Positions 13,040 through 26,000 of a stretch of DNA of 64,000 bases are shown here, in pieces; positions within the stretch are counted from its first letter, which is position 1, and the number at the start of each line of letters is the position of its first letter. Both the position numbers and the translations under genes were made by a program. The notes beneath the pieces were generated by a model, which was not told where the DNA came from, searched no databases, and saw only the letters and a program-made list of their open reading frames with translations. This DNA comes from Candidula unifasciata (lineage: Eukaryota; Mollusca; Gastropoda; Stylommatophora; Geomitridae), in NCBI GenBank assembly GCA_905116865.2, contig CAJHNH020002829.1, positions 1 to 64,000 of the forward strand, written 5' to 3'.

Positions 13040-13880
13040 ATGCCTATCCCGGCATGTATGCACTTTGCGGAGATTGACAAAATACTAGCAGTGAATACAA
13101 ATTACTATACAATGCTGGATAGAGTTGCAATAGAAAGAAACAAACTGAGGAAGACAGTGCAGGATCTTACTGGGGAACGTGATAGGATGGAAAAGGAAAT
13201 GGACGATATAAATAAGGAGACTAAAAGGACAGAACAAGAAAGGAGAGGACCCAGAAACTAAAACAACACCTATTGAGACAGCAGATCTTTATAAGAGAAG
13301 GGAAGTGCTGGAACTCCTAGCCTTTAAAAAGATTTTCGAAAAGAGAATGACTCAGCCCAACAAGCAAGGAGGACTTACTAAAAGTGCAGGGACTACGAGG
13401 GAGGTGAGGGGAGGTACAGGCATCAACAGATCTTCCAACGCTCCCCCTCACAGACCCAATGTACCCAAACCAGCACAACTCCAACCACCTCCAGCTGTAC
13501 CATTCCAAACCCAGGCATAGAACTTACAGGCCACCTGTGAGACCTGCCGCTAACCTACCCAACACCAGTGGGCCACACCCTCACCGACCATTCTCCGAAC
13601 TACCCTATTCCAGTGTCCTACGCACCTACCGAGACTACCCACCTCATGACTACGCCCGCCATCGTCCTCAGCACCAGCACCCTCAGCATCATGCTCCCCA
13701 CCAGCGCATCCTACATCCTGTCCGCCGCCACCCACAGCACCAGCACCCCCAACTCCATGCACCGCCCCAGCGCATTCCACACCCCACCCGCCCTTACCCC
13801 CAGCTCCAACACCATGGGCCCCATGCCCCGCCCCAGCGCAACCCCCCTTACCCCCATCTAAATGTTCACATATATTGAAT
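13040..13880 (+). pseudogene. LINE ORF1 remnant: coiled coil plus Pro/His-rich repeats
   Basis: Two or three frames together suggest the first ORF of the LINE whose ORF2 follows. At 13,040-13,258 there is a charged, heptad-like segment (ERNKLRKTVQDLTGERDRM..) compatible with a coiled coil. At 13,459-13,875 there is a Pro/His/Gln-rich segment with three 22-residue repeats (about 13,666-13,731, 13,732-13,797 and 13,798-13,860), each containing HAPxQR. No CCHC knuckle is visible. Frame breaks between the parts indicate decay. The alternative, an unrelated host exon, is less likely because the EN and RT domains follow immediately. Confidence 0.55.
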
Positions 13881-14007
13881 GTTGTTTTGTCACTGTCTAA
13901 CTAGATAAATAGAAAACTAAAGACACCAGTCAGTCAAACCCAAACTAAGCCTAACCAAACACACACAATTAATCAAATTCAATCCTTAAATAGTAAATAA
14001 ACTAGAC

Positions 14008-17000
14008 CTGCAGATAATTCAGTTTAACTGCAGAGGAGCTAAACTTAACCTACCAGCAATGATGTCAGATTTCCAGGGCGAGCATAATATACTAGCCCTT
14101 CAAGAAACAAACCTGAAACCAAAAGATACCTTTAAACTCCCTGGATATAAAATATTCAGGAATGATAGAGAAATAGGTAATGGAGGTGGCGTAGCCATCC
14201 TCATCAATAAGGAAATGAGAAAAATAACTTAGGACAAGTTTAAAACTTTAAAGGTCTATGTGTAGAAGTAGCCTGCAAACCTCAAAACCTAAAGATAATT
14301 AACATCTACTGCCCAAAAGGGGAGATAGAGGAGAATGATCTTAAAGAAATAGAAAACAGGATAACCACTAACACAATAATCGTAGGCGACTTTAATTGCT
14401 CACTCCCCTTATGGGGTGGCATAATAAAAAGTCTGACAGGAAAAGAACTATTAGAATCTATTGAAGATAATCAACTAACAGTACTCAATGACGGGTCGAT
14501 AACAAGGATTAATCCAATTCCAGGAAATAGACATTCGGCTATTGACCTTACAATAGTAACTCAGAGTTTAACTGGAAGCCAGTGGAAAGTTTAAGAGGAC
14601 ACTTCAAGCTACCATCTTCCAATTTTAACGAGAATTAAAACCCAACCAACAAAATATGAAACTAGGAACAAACCTACTTTCAATTTTAAAAAAGCGAAAT
14701 GGGATAAAGTTATAGATGAACTTAATAATACAGAGTTGGTAAGAGCAGAAGGTGAAAACATTGATACTTTTGCTGAAAGAATGACTAATACAATACTAAA
14801 AGTAACAACAAGAAATATTCCAAATAAAAACATGCCTACCCATCTTCTTGAGGGAGGAAATAAGACTTTAACTAACAACAATAAAAGAAACGTAAAGAAG
14901 AACCCTGTTGCATGGTGGACGCACGAATGCATTGAGACAAGAGATAAATGTAGAAGGGCTCTTCAGGACTATAGAAAATTCGAGTCAACAGAAAGATGGC
15001 CGGAATATGTTAAACACAGAAATGCAACTACCAAAGTCATTCGCAAAGCTAAGGAGGCACAGTGGAGGACCTTCTGCCAAAAATTGATCCCTGATACCAC
15101 AACAACTGAAGTGTGGAACCAGATTAAAGTCATAAAAGGAGACAAAATAAGAGAAAGGATCCCTACAATTCAGGTGCCCGCAGTGGCAATTACTGATAAA
15201 GACAAGGCAGATATCTTCGGACAGCACTTCTATGTGGTCTGTTCCAATGATAAATTAAATCAACAAGAACGGAAAAACAGAACGGCTCTTAATAAAGAGA
15301 TTAGGACAACTAAAATCACAATTAAGGAAGAAAATTCATACCTAGATGCAGATTTAACTAGTGAAGAAGTTAACTCAGCAATACAAGCAAAATCTAACAC
15401 GGCAGCTGGGGCCGATATTCTAAACTACACTATAATGAAAATGCTACCAGCAAAAACCATTAAACAGATTACTGATTTCTACAATGAGATCTGGAAAGAG
15501 GGAGAGATTCCAAGAAGATGGGAGGAAGCAACTATCACACCTATTAAAAAGGCTAATAAGGACCCTCAAAAAGTAGACTCATATAGACCAATATCTTTAA
15601 CATCCCACCTCGGGAAAATATTAGAAACAATCGTCAATAAAAGAATAACATTCCACATGGAGAAAAATAACCTGTTTAGCAAAACTCAGGCAGGCTTCAG
15701 ATGCACCCTCGATCAAATTATAAAATTAGAGGACCATGTTAAAAAGTCATTTAAAACAGGAGGTAAGACAATGGCAGTGTTCCTGGATCTGGAACAGGCA
15801 TATGACCAGTGCTATCGGCCAGCAGCCTTGTTTGAAGCAGCTAAACTAGGATTTACCGGAAGAACCTATAGATATATCCGAAGCTTTCTACAAGATGGAA
15901 CATTTTCAGTACTAGTTAATAACGAAAGATCACAAACTTATGATCAGGTGAATGGAATTCCTCAGGGTGCTGTAATATCCCCTACCCTGTTCAGTATATT
16001 AGTAAACGACCTTGATGATGTCATCACGAACAAGGACACAGGACTAACTCAATTTGCGGACACATGGGCAATCTACCACAGCCATATTCAGATCCCCTGC
16101 GCTAAGAAAAGACTACAGAAAAGTCTAGACGAAGTTGCACATTGGATGGGAAAATAGGGACTTAAAATCAACGTCGACAAAACAGTAAGCATGATATTTA
16201 ACTTTAAAAGACAGCTTAATTATGACCCAGAAGTAATGAGACTCCAAATTAATGGTAGAACAGTTCAGCGGACACGTTCGACGAGATTTCTAGGAAATGA
16301 CCTGGGCTAAGCACATCGATGATCTCGTAGTAAAGTATAAAAAGTACAATAATATGCTGAGAATGATTAAAGGAAACGGATGGGGAGCACACCAGGACAC
16401 CCTAATACAATTGTATAAAGCTTTCGTTAGGGGCAAAATGGAATACGGAAGGGTAGTATACGAATCAACATAAGAGAACAGCAAATGCAAACTTGATAGG
16501 ATTCAGTGCCAAGCCCTGACTTCCATCATGGGCGCTGGCAAAAGGACATCGAGAGAGGCCATGGAGGTAGCAGTAGGCATCACACCGCTTAACCTCAGAA
16601 GGAAACAACTAACTTATAGCTATTGGATGAAAGCAGCCAACGATGCCAGACACCCAGCTTCAGATGCTTTTCATCAAAACATTACCCACCTAGGTGACAG
16701 ACCGGTCAATGATATACAGAGACCAGCAGCCTGAGACGCTGCACTAGAAATTAACGATGAGGACTTAGCTAGGACTCTAGAGGCAAGCGTTAGGTTTGTC
16801 CCTCAAATCCCCCCATAGAGACTAGAGCTGCCCAGGACAGACACGATTGTGATGAAAATTATTAATAAGAATACAGAAACATTTGAAGCCAAAACAATGA
16901 CAGAAGATTACATAGACCAGATCCGATCAGATAATCTGGTTGCATACACTGACCGATCTAAGAATGAAGCAGGAGAAGTAGGAGCAGGAGTAATAATCCC

Positions 17001-17763
17001 ACAGTGGAATATGCTAAGATAATATAAAATAACAGATCATGTGGCAGTATGCACAGCAGAACTAGTCGGCGTAATGAAGGCACTAGAGATAGTAATTAAT
17101 AAACCTCCAACTAAATTTACCATACTGACAGATTCATTGTCCTCAGTGCAGATGTTAAAAACACATAAAACTAGCAGTAGACCAGATATTAAAGAAACAA
17201 TCCTAAATCTAACAACCCATCTCAAGAATAAAGGATGCCAAGTCACCATTGCATGGGTACCAGCACACAGAGGTGTAATAGGCAATGAAAAAACTGACAT
17301 AGCAGCCAAAAAGGGAGCGAAATGTGATGTTTTAGTAGATGTAGGACTCGGAAAAACTTAAAGAACTAGCATAATCAAACGACATATAATTAAAATGTGG
17401 AAACTACAATGGCAAAGGAGCAATAAAGGCAGAGTTGCCTACAATAACCTTAAAGAGCCCAGCCTTAACACACAGGTACGGGACAAACTGAAAATCCCAG
17501 CTAACAAATTACTATGGAGAGCTAGGTTAGGGTGGCATCCAGAGAAATTTACATCTCCACTATGTCTGGACTGCTTTGAAGATAATGCAATAGAGCATTA
17601 TATAATAAACTGCACTAAATATAAATTGGAGAGGAAACCCATTGAGGAGTATTTTCTAAAACTCAAACAACAAATTACTGCAAACAAATGTTTAAAGGTA
17701 GATAGCAATAAAGACATCCAAAAACGGGTTAAACAATACCTTATTAAAACAAACCAAAACTAA
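14008..17763 (+). pseudogene. I-clade-like LINE ORF2 (endonuclease, RT, RNase H), inactivated
   Basis: Domains in order: an APE-type endonuclease (about 14,008-14,600; QFNCRGA, LALQETNL, VGDFNC) broken by stops and frameshifts. Then a long open RT segment at 14,736-16,157, with SYRPISLTS, AGFR, LDLEQAYDQ, GIPQGAVISPTLF and FADTWAI, where the second Asp of the FADD box is Thr. RNase H is at about 16,930-17,330 (YTDRSKN, TAELVG, LTDSLSS, GNEKTDIA), and a final CLDC..H....C knuckle ends near 17,640. Length and order match I/Jockey-group LINEs that carry RNase H. It is the best-preserved LINE in unit 1 but cannot be active as written. Confidence 0.88.
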
Positions 17764-19200
17764 AAAGACCAGATTAAGGATCTACTCAGTACAACAGAAG
17801 GAACTGATCAGATGGTAACTTCGGACACCCTAGCGTCAGAGAGGTAGTGTAAGTATGATGAGTGCATAGATGTGAACGTGGATACATACACAAGGATGAG
17901 TGCGTGTAGTATGAGTGCATTTATGTAGAGGATGGATACATAAGACACAGTGTATGTAGGCGGGTGGTAAGGGGACACGTATGGATAGGACAGTGGGAAT
18001 ATAACTGTGCGAAAGGTACAGATGAATGAGTACATGGATATAAAAATACATTACTGTATGCTTGTTTATGTGGGTATGAGTGTGCATGTGTGTATATATA
18101 TGGGAGCGTGTATATTTATATATTTGTGTGTGTATGAATGACAGTGCACTCAAAGAACCCATAAATTGTGTTGCTGCATGTCTGTTAATTAATGAGAACA
18201 AATGCAATGAGGTGTGTACGCAGCAAGAACGTCATCAACACACACCATCCACCAAAACATGATGAGACAGTACCGGACAGGTCGCATACAAGTAACTAGA
18301 CATAACTTAAAAGTGACACGACCAGACGAAATTACAGACATAGCGACACAAAACGCACAAGACATGGAAGAGTGAATGTAATTACGTGTGGATGTACTCG
18401 TTTTTTATGAATGTAAGTACAGGCATTGATAGACGCATATGATAGAGTTTGCGTGTGTACGTAATGTCAATTAGGTATGCATACACGGATAAGTATGAAA
18501 GGACGTGCAAATATGTAGTGTTGTCTGCGTGTATGAGTACTCGAGTGCATGAACGCATACACCTAGTTGGGTGCGTCCATATACTCCGGGGATTCATACA
18601 AAAAACCATCCCATTCCACAGCATGCATACAACATGCACATGACCGACAGGACTCACAATAAGATATGACTGACAGCAAATAGGGAAAACAAGTGACTCG
18701 ATAATGACAGGACTAGAACGCATAACCACCAATACCACCCCATCACTGGGATGATAGCAAAGGTTGGTAACGTGATACACATAGTCCCGGCAAAAGGCCA
18801 CGCTAGAATACAGCAAGACGGCAACGACGAGAAATGACTGAATGGCCTCCCGCCCCCTTTCCCCTCACCTTTCCCTAACTCTTTCGGATGCACTATGAGT
18901 TTAACCCCCCAACCCATTCCCACAGAGAGCACTTGAGTTCATTACCCAACATGCCACAGCAATTCTCACCGCCGAACATTTGGATCTCAAAGCGTGAGCT
19001 GGATGCTCTAGTTATATGGTATTTACGCACACCGGAGCTTAGCTGTCAACACAACCCGACCACATAATAACAAATGACGACTGGACCCGCTTAAGACTCC
19101 ACATAAACTCTCACACACATATCTATTACATGACTAACCCGTTCATATTACAGGAAGACAACTATAAGACCACTATGGTCACACGCGGAACATTTTCACA
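17764..19200. repeat. GT/purine-rich degenerate repeat after the LINE
   Basis: About 17,840-18,150 and 18,380-18,600 consist of loosely repeated words such as atgagtgcat, gtgtgtat and gatacata without a strict period. The stretch probably represents the LINE 3' UTR or an old simple-sequence expansion. Open frames on either strand here have low-complexity composition and no recognisable domain. The interval 18,600-19,200 shows nothing I can name. Confidence 0.45.
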
Positions 19201-19219
19201 TTTCGGAACTATTCAAATT

Positions 19220-20000
19220 CAAAAACTGTTTTCTGTGGGGGCTGCCTTCGGTCGCAGAGCAGTCCCGGTTCCAGCGTTCGCTGTCCCTTCAGGCGGCGCG
19301 TGGTGCATCCCGTTAGCGGGCACATCCCAGCCGACTTCGGATGTAGAGGGGGACAAGGTGCCGATATTCTGTGTGTGTGCCGCAGTTCGCTGCCACAGTC
19401 GCGGTGTGAGCGGACGAAAGTGTCCGTTACGGTGGTTCTGACGAAGGTCTCGCTAAAGGCCCGCTCTCTCTCGACGAGTTGCGGGCCAGCATTCGGTAAG
19501 CTGTCATAGCTTTCCTCGGTCAGTCCTGCCGGCGCGGCTCGTCGGCAGGCGTCCAGTGGTGTCGCATGCATCACCGGGTTTTGCCACGGGCTGCTCCCCG
19601 CTGACTTCCAGAGGGCTCAGCCCCTGTCGAGCGGAAGGCCTGATACGGTTGTGAGGTTAAGCAGGCATGTGCAGGACGTGACGATTCCTTGGGTGAGCCC
19701 AGAACCAGAGCGCCATGTGCCGGCTCTGCATGCATGGAAGCCTCCTTGGATGGCGGGGAATGCCCATGATCTGCCCCTGCCTTCCCTTGAGGGCTAACTG
19801 TTCCACAGGGGGCTGCCCCAAAGGGGTAATCCGGGGGCAATACCTGCGGCGAAGGAGACAAAGTGGACACCACACAAGTCAGGCAACGTCTCGACCCACA
19901 CAAAACAATGGCCACAGTCACCCTAGAAATAGGCCTGACGTCTTCCTTCGAAGTCGGAGTACAGCTGCCCATGAGGCAGGGAAATGAAAAACGGTTGTAC
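19220..20000. other. GC- and CpG-rich island of unknown nature
   Basis: This stretch is clearly richer in G+C and in CG dinucleotides than the AT-rich surroundings (for example gcggcgcgtggtgc, cggcgcggctcgtcggcagg). Open frames exist on both strands but none is recognisable, and long frames are expected in GC-rich DNA. It may be the 5' promoter/UTR region of a retroelement. It is absent from units 2 and 3. Confidence 0.4.
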
Positions 20001-20105
20001 ACGCAAAAATCAGGTCCAGGTGAAAGCCAAAAGTCCAAGCGGACGATTAACCTGGACCTTCCACTGGAATTCACAGCCGGTGATCGATATAAAAAAACAA
20101 AAATA
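19800..20105 (+). mobile_element. Diverged SINE related to the 28,283-28,567 family
   Basis: The core cttccttcgaagtcggag and the downstream blocks accttccactggaattcacag and ccggtgatcg match, with substitutions, the SINE at 28,283 (cttcctttgaagacggag, accttccgccagagtttacag, ctggtgaacg). It ends in an A-rich tail (about 20,090-20,108). The head is poorly conserved and the start is approximate. Confidence 0.55.
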
Positions 20106-20400
20106 TAAAATTGTTTTCAGTACTTTTTGGCAAAATTAAAATACTCAAAATTTTAAAACAATAAATGGTGGTCCAAAAGACGTTGTGCATGGAAGCTCGC
20201 TCTCCTTCGAGATACGCCTAGCCAGATCAAAGGGAGACAGAACAAACAGGAAACACCAAGTAAGAAGAAGGAAGACATGCACCAGTGACAACAGGACGAG
20301 CGGTTTGATTCGGATGGAAGCATCAAGCCCAGATATGGCACAAACACTAAAATTCAGTTACGAAAGTGACGCAAATAACCCAGACCACAAATATAGGCGG

Positions 20401-20436
20401 AGACTGCTAGCAGCCTAGGCTAGCTAGCAGCAGTCT
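20401..20436. repeat. 36-nt near-palindrome followed by a T-run
   Basis: The sequence begins AGACTGCTAGC and ends GCAGCAGTCT around a CCTAGG centre, forming an imperfect hairpin. A run of 18 T starts at 20,453. It could be the terminus of a retroelement in reverse orientation or a Pol III-like stop. It has no counterpart in unit 2. Confidence 0.4.
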
Positions 20437-20617
20437 GAACGTGGTCGAGCTTATTTTTTTTTTTTTTTTTCTCAAAAGGACTTGGACGAGAAATAACTTC
20501 ATTTCAACTGGGTAGAGTTGTACGAGAAATTAACATTAATTAGAAAGCTTCTGCATAGGTACAAGAAAAATCGAAACACGTGGAAATGAGAATCAGGGGC
20601 AAATATGAACCAGCTGA

Positions 20618-22112
20618 TTAGTTGATTTATCAAACTCCTATTTTTCTTGTGTTTGTATGTTTCCTTTGTGTTAAAATATGTTACTCCATTTCTTCGCTAT
20701 TTACATTCTTCAGCTGAATGATCTGTTCCACTTATCCAGTGAACCCGATTCTGAACCAACCTTTTACTCGTCTAGACGATGGCGAAGACAAAGTACACCT
20801 GATCTAGCTATAGCTACAGAAAAATTCTAACGAAGGCCAGAGAAATGATGAAACTGCTGGGAGAAAGTGATCACAAACCAGTCTCAGTCATCGTCGTGAT
20901 ATGAGAGGTCAAGTCCAGAAAACAAGAAGAAGATAGCCAGCTGGAACTACAAGAAAGCAGACTGGGACCACTAAAAAAAACTTGACAGAAAAGAAGCTAT
21001 CGGAGCCCTTACCCACTATTGAGGTTAGACGAAACACCACAAATCTTACCAATATCATACTCGAAGCAGAACAAAAATCAATTCCCCGAGGTCAAAGGCA
21101 AAACTATGAACTCTTCTGGGCCCAAGAACTGCAACAACTGCACTAAAGAAGCACTGAAGCAAGAGAAAGAAAAATTAAACAAGATCCCTCTAACCTCAAC
21201 GTAACTAAACAAAATAAACATCAGGCTACTTATAGAAGAGAAAAACTCACATGCATCCGGACAAGGTGGCATGAAAAGACTGCAGCTCTTAACATGGAGA
21301 AAGATGGAAAAAAGCTATGGCATCTAGTAAAAAGTCTAAATTAGAAGAATTAGGAGAATAATACCAGCCATACCAACACTGTCATTGACAATGGTAGGAA
21401 AACTTTCATTGGTAAACAAGCAGCAAACCTGCTGGCTGATAGTTTTGCAGAGGGAGGCAATATCTTCATGTCTAAAGCGAGAGAAAAACAATTGATGAAA
21501 GAACTGAGAAAAATCAACAAAAAGCAAGATATAAACCAGCTATGATATAATGAATAAACGCTTCTGTCTCCAAGAACTTGAGATTCAGGCAAATATGTGC
21601 CCTTTTATCCTACTGTGTGCTACTTTTACAAGAGTCCTTTCTTCCAGCAGACCTTATCAAAGGCTTTGTTCAGGTCGAAGAAAGTAGCTAGCAGTTTGTA
21701 TTTTTTTATTTCTGGAAAGAATCTTCAATTTCTTGTGCAAGATAAGGATTAGAGACTTTCTTTACAGACGCTGCGAGAATCAGACTGAAAGACCACAAGA
21801 GCAAGCTGGTCAGGTAACAGGGAGATGCTATATCTCCTACCCTGTTTATTCTTTTCATCAATGACCTCCCAAAAGAATTCACGACTCACATTCACAAGGC
21901 CCGACATGCAGATAACCTGGCCATATGGACCCAGGCTGATTCTATTAGAAATGCTGAGCCATTTCGAGGCTGCTAAAGCAAGTGTGAATACAATTCAATG
22001 TTTAAAAAAGAAACATCTACAGAAAGCCAAAAAATAGCAGAGTAAGGCAATGTTTGCTTTGAAAAGCAAAAAGAGACACTGATAACTTAGAATGGCGAAG
22101 AAGAAAAGCTGT
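20618..22112 (+). pseudogene. Jockey/CR1-like LINE remnants shared by units 1 and 2
   Basis: Broken frames read as LINE parts in order: LNDLFHLSSEPDSEPTFYSS (end of an endonuclease domain), then a linker (SIPRGQRQNYELFWAQELQ), then MEKDGKKLWHLVKSLN, then RT parts better preserved in unit 2 (GDAISPTLFILFINDLP and HADNLAIW, where FADD is expected). Frameshifts and stops are numerous. The homologous stretch is 50,042-51,279. It is a fossil from before the duplication. Confidence 0.65.
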
Positions 22113-22114
22113 TA

Positions 22115-22119
<5 letters not shown>

Positions 22120-22171
<52 letters not shown>
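22120..22171. repeat. (GA)n microsatellite
   Basis: About 25 GA repeats in unit 1. The same site in unit 2 (51,281-51,298) has only about 9. It is a simple length polymorphism between units. Confidence 0.95.
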
Positions 22172-22174
<3 letters not shown>

Positions 22175-22176
22175 TT

Positions 22177-22690
22177 TTAATAAAGGTGAGTATGTGTTAG
22201 ATTCAATGCTATCTTCTCTTTCTTCTTTAGGTCCTCTTTTACCGCTTCGAGTATCGGGGCAGATATAAGGCCCTGCCTCGTGCTCTTCTGGCTGCTTCGA
22301 CCATAGACGCGGTGTTGTAAAGTTTCACTGATGTTATCTTCCCATATTGTTCTTGGTATATCTCTTGCTCTACGCCCCTTCTCTTCTGGTATATGCCTTG
22401 TATGGTACAGCATCAGAAGGCAATCTCTCCAAGTGGGCAAACCATTTGATTTGATGTCTTTGTAATTTAGAATTAGTTCTGTGCCGACTTTATCTCGTAT
22501 GACCCCATTCCTGATTGTATCCCCATTGTTCATCGTTGATTTCTGTTAATTTTGTTTCTTATTCTTCTCATAATTATTTTCAGTAACAATTTCCTGATTT
22601 TATCTCTTCTGGCCACTCCTACAGTCTTTCTCATACCCTCATTTCCGTATTGTTTGATAAAATAAAATAAGAAATTAGTAAAGATCTCTT
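22177..22690 (-). pseudogene. 3' end of a LINE on the minus strand
   Basis: The minus strand gives a C-terminal LINE-like segment with PEEKGRRARDIPRTIWEDNI, comparable in pattern to the C terminus of RTE-type ORF2 (compare QRYKWEDNIKRW at 43,195-43,230). The unit 2 copy is at about 51,305-51,800. No RT domain is left. Confidence 0.5.
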
Positions 22691-22699
22691 TTTAAACGC

Positions 22700-22950
22700 A
22701 TCGGACATATATATATATGGGAAGAGCATTCCAAATTTTATCAGACCAATCGGCACTAGGTGGGTAATGTTGTCTGTCAACATTGTGCTAACCGTCTTTA
22801 CTTCCCCAGGACAGCCAACCTGGTAACCATTTTAGGCTGGGTCGACCTACGACGCCATATGATAAAAATAAGCGAAGCAAGCAGTGGGTTTCGATCGCGG
22901 TACGTTGGAATTACGAGTCGGACTCGCAACGCCTGAGCCACGGACGCCGC
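22700..22950 (-). mobile_element. tRNA-derived SINE (reverse), unit 1 copy
   Basis: Read from 22,950 on the minus strand, the sequence starts GCGGCGTCCGTGGCTCAGG with an A-box-like TGGCTCAGGCG and a B-box-like GATCGAAACCC (complement of 22,886-22,896). The tRNA-like head has GACTCGTAA where an anticodon arm would be. The unit 2 copy at 51,838-52,086 is at the same location. It is not an intact tRNA: an A-rich unique body continues from it. Confidence 0.7.
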
Positions 22951-23091
22951 ATACTATAAAATGGTATTTTATCATTCTGGTGTTTTGTTGTTTGTTTTGT
23001 TGTTGTTCCTATCTAGGATTTTGTCAGCTACATCTTGAGTATTGACAGAAATCCCAATAACATTCTTGGCCTTGCTCCCTACTCAAAGAAG

Positions 23092-26000
23092 CAGTGTTGC
23101 CACTTTTGATGTTTTACATCCAGATCTAGATGTTTTTCTAGCATCTAGATAGTTTTTTTTGGACGTCTAGAGGGTAGATGTAATTCTAAATGTTTTCATT
23201 TGGAGTTAGATATTTTTTTTTTTTTTTGTCTTTTTTCAGTGTCAGTGTAATAATTAGTGTATGAAATATTACACATTTTTGTTTTGGTCTGGGCACGTAC
23301 ATTGTAGTAGCTGCGATTACTTAAACTTTGAACTCATTTAGGTCAACGTTCTACAATCTGGCAGCTCTGGTACTGATTGAGAGCGAGTGTAAACCATAAT
23401 AACTTTGTTTGAACCAGGTCCGGCGGTACATGAATAGAGAATGCCGTGGTTTGAACTGTGTTGCAAATTATAGCTGTGATGCCGACTTTGTGGGGGTTTT
23501 TTCGTGTCATTTTTTTTTTAATTGCTTACCTTTATATGCGTCTTCCACTTTAAAAAACCTTTTACCGTGTAAAAAGGAAAGCTGTATGAACAAAAATGAC
23601 AAAAAGAGTGGCTGCGTGATGAAAAAATTAAAGACCGGGTGATGGCAGTTCCTGGGGATACGACGAGGGCTCGTTGTGAGTACTACAAGTGTGAAATTAA
23701 AGCGAAAATACAAGACTTAAAGAGTCATACAGAGACTAAAAAAGCATAAAACATCGGTTCCAGGGACTGTTAACATAAAATAAAGAGAACAACTTAAGAA
23801 CGCGCTGTCAAGATTTTCTTGTCTCACTGTTCAGGCAAACGAAAATGACTTCCTGAAAATCTAGATATATTGAAAAATATTTCACTCTTTTCTGTGAGCA
23901 ACATACTTTAGCCAGTAAAGGACATACCTAAATATTGTAAAGTTATGAAATTGTTAGGCGCAACTGGTAATAGTGTGGCGGACACAGAATGTCAGTTAAC
24001 CAAAATAAAATTGGTTGACTGGACAAACGAAACAGAAACTGAGTGAAGTGAGATAATTTACAGATGCTAAAGGAAACAGTCCATTCGGTAAGCTCTTTGA
24101 ATGTGCCATGTCTGTCATGATACTACCCCTATTCAAATGCTGACGTAGAAAGAGTTTTCAGTGCTATGTATTATTTTAAATCTGACCTAAGAAAATGGAT
24201 GAAACTTGACTTCTCAAATGCTATTTTGACAATAAAATTTGGCTTGATGAGAGTTGGAAAATGCTGTTCAACGTAGCTCCCTGACTGTGTATTAAAAGAA
24301 ATTAGAATAGCTAAAGCATACCAAAGTCATTTTTGATTTGAAGCTTCAACTTCATCATCCAAGCTAAGTTTATCTTGTGGATCTTGTTAGACAGATATCA
24401 GTGAAAATGATGATATGATACTATAGGGTAAGTCATCAGTGTTGCCACTTTTCTTTGAAAAAAAATATCCAAAACGGTGTCAAAAAATATCTACAAAGAT
24501 CTAAATCTGCGTGGAAAAGATCTAGACAAAACTTCCAAATTGAAAAAGTCAAAAATTACATAGCTTTTGTTATGACTTACCCTACATAATTATGTCCTCA
24601 CCTTCACTGATGTCTGCCTCACAAGATCCACAGGATAAACTTAGCTAGGATAATAAAGTTGAAGCTTCAGATCCAAAATGACCCTGGTATGCTTTAGCTG
24701 TTCAAATTTCTTTACAAGTGGAACAGTAGGCTTATTTCTAGTCTCATCAGGCCGAATTTTAATGGCACGATAGCATTTCAGAGGTCAAATTTCATCCTGT
24801 TTTTCAGGTTATATTTGATATAATTCCTAGCACTGAAAACTCTTTCTACGTCAGCATTTGAGTGGGGTAGTATCATAGTAGACATGGCACTTTAAAGAGC
24901 TTACATAATGGACTTGTTGAGGCATCTTTAAATTGTCTCACTTCACTCCAAAACGCTTTAGTTTCTGTTTTGTTTGTCCATTCAGCTAACTTTATTTTGG
25001 TTAACTGATATTCTGCTTCCGCGACACTATTATCAGTAGCCCCTAAAAATGTCATAACTTTACAATATTTAGGTATGTCCTTTATTGGCTGAAGTATGTT
25101 GCTCACAGAAAAAAAGTGAAATATTTTTCAAAACATCTAGATTTTCAGGAAGTCTCTGCTTCAATCGCTTCAATTATGAGATAAGGAAATCTTGACAGTG
25201 TTCTCTTAAGTTGTTCTCTTCATTCTCTGTTAACAGTCCTTTTGTTTTTAAATCATCAATTTTTGATTCGATTAAATATCCAAGGTGTGGCTTAGGAACC
25301 AAATAGCTCTCTATAGTGCAAGTGAGCAAATCAGCTTTAGAAGTTGGCAACACCAGTCTTTTACCGAGTGAAATAGCAAGGTGAGATCATCAAGGAATTT
25401 AACTTAATCAACAAGTTTAGATTCGGACAGTTTATTAACTTTTTGCACTTCCATTAGGATAGGTTATAAAAAGAGAATGAATGACAAATTTTTTTTTTAT
25501 CACTGTACATTCCATATAGTATTTCAGCTGTGTAGCACTTTTTACTTTGTCTTGTTATTTCAAAGTGTGTCTTCAACTTCAGCCATTGCTTCACAATTCT
25601 TTCAACAGCTGGTTAAATTGATAACCATCTAGTTTTGCAATCTGACAGAATTCTCGGTGGTGTGGAACCATCATTCAAGGCTGTATGTAATGTATTGAAT
25701 TGCTGTTGTCTGACAAATGATTTGGAAAACCAGTAGAGTGTTTCAGCAATAAGGTATTCCAAGTTCCTTGGTAAATATTTAGATGAAGCATGTGATAATG
25801 CTAGCTGCAATGAATGACGCATACATTTTATAAGTATTGATGGGTTAGCTTCCATCAACTTGGCATAAACGCCATTGTTTACACCAACCATCACTGAGAC
25901 ATTATCAGTACCAATTACAGCCAAATTCTTCAAGCGCCTAACTGTTTGCTGATTAAAAGGTCCTTCAGCTCATAAACTATACTTTCTACACCACACTTTT

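Larger units (their letters stand above)
12656..20617. mobile_element. Private ~8-kb insertion block of unit 1
   Basis: Unit 2 runs directly from the equivalent of 12,655 to the equivalent of 20,618 (junction near 50,042). All of this block is therefore extra in unit 1, or lost from unit 2. It contains an I-type LINE with ORF1 and ORF2 remnants, a GT-rich stretch, a GC-rich stretch, a SINE relative, a hairpin and a T-run. I found no clean target-site duplication, so it may be composite. Confidence 0.7.

Noticed and set aside
17808..18932. Open frames rich in His, Thr and Tyr, or in Leu and Val
   Set aside because: They are translations of low-complexity GT/CA-like sequence after the LINE and lack domain patterns.
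19130..20108. Several overlapping open frames on both strands
   Set aside because: High G+C reduces stop codons by chance. No known domain, no conserved start and no counterpart in other units.
22880..22950. Possible tRNA-Thr gene on the minus strand
   Set aside because: A and B boxes are imperfect, there is no clean acceptor stem, it is attached to a longer repeated body, and it is present in both units as a SINE.
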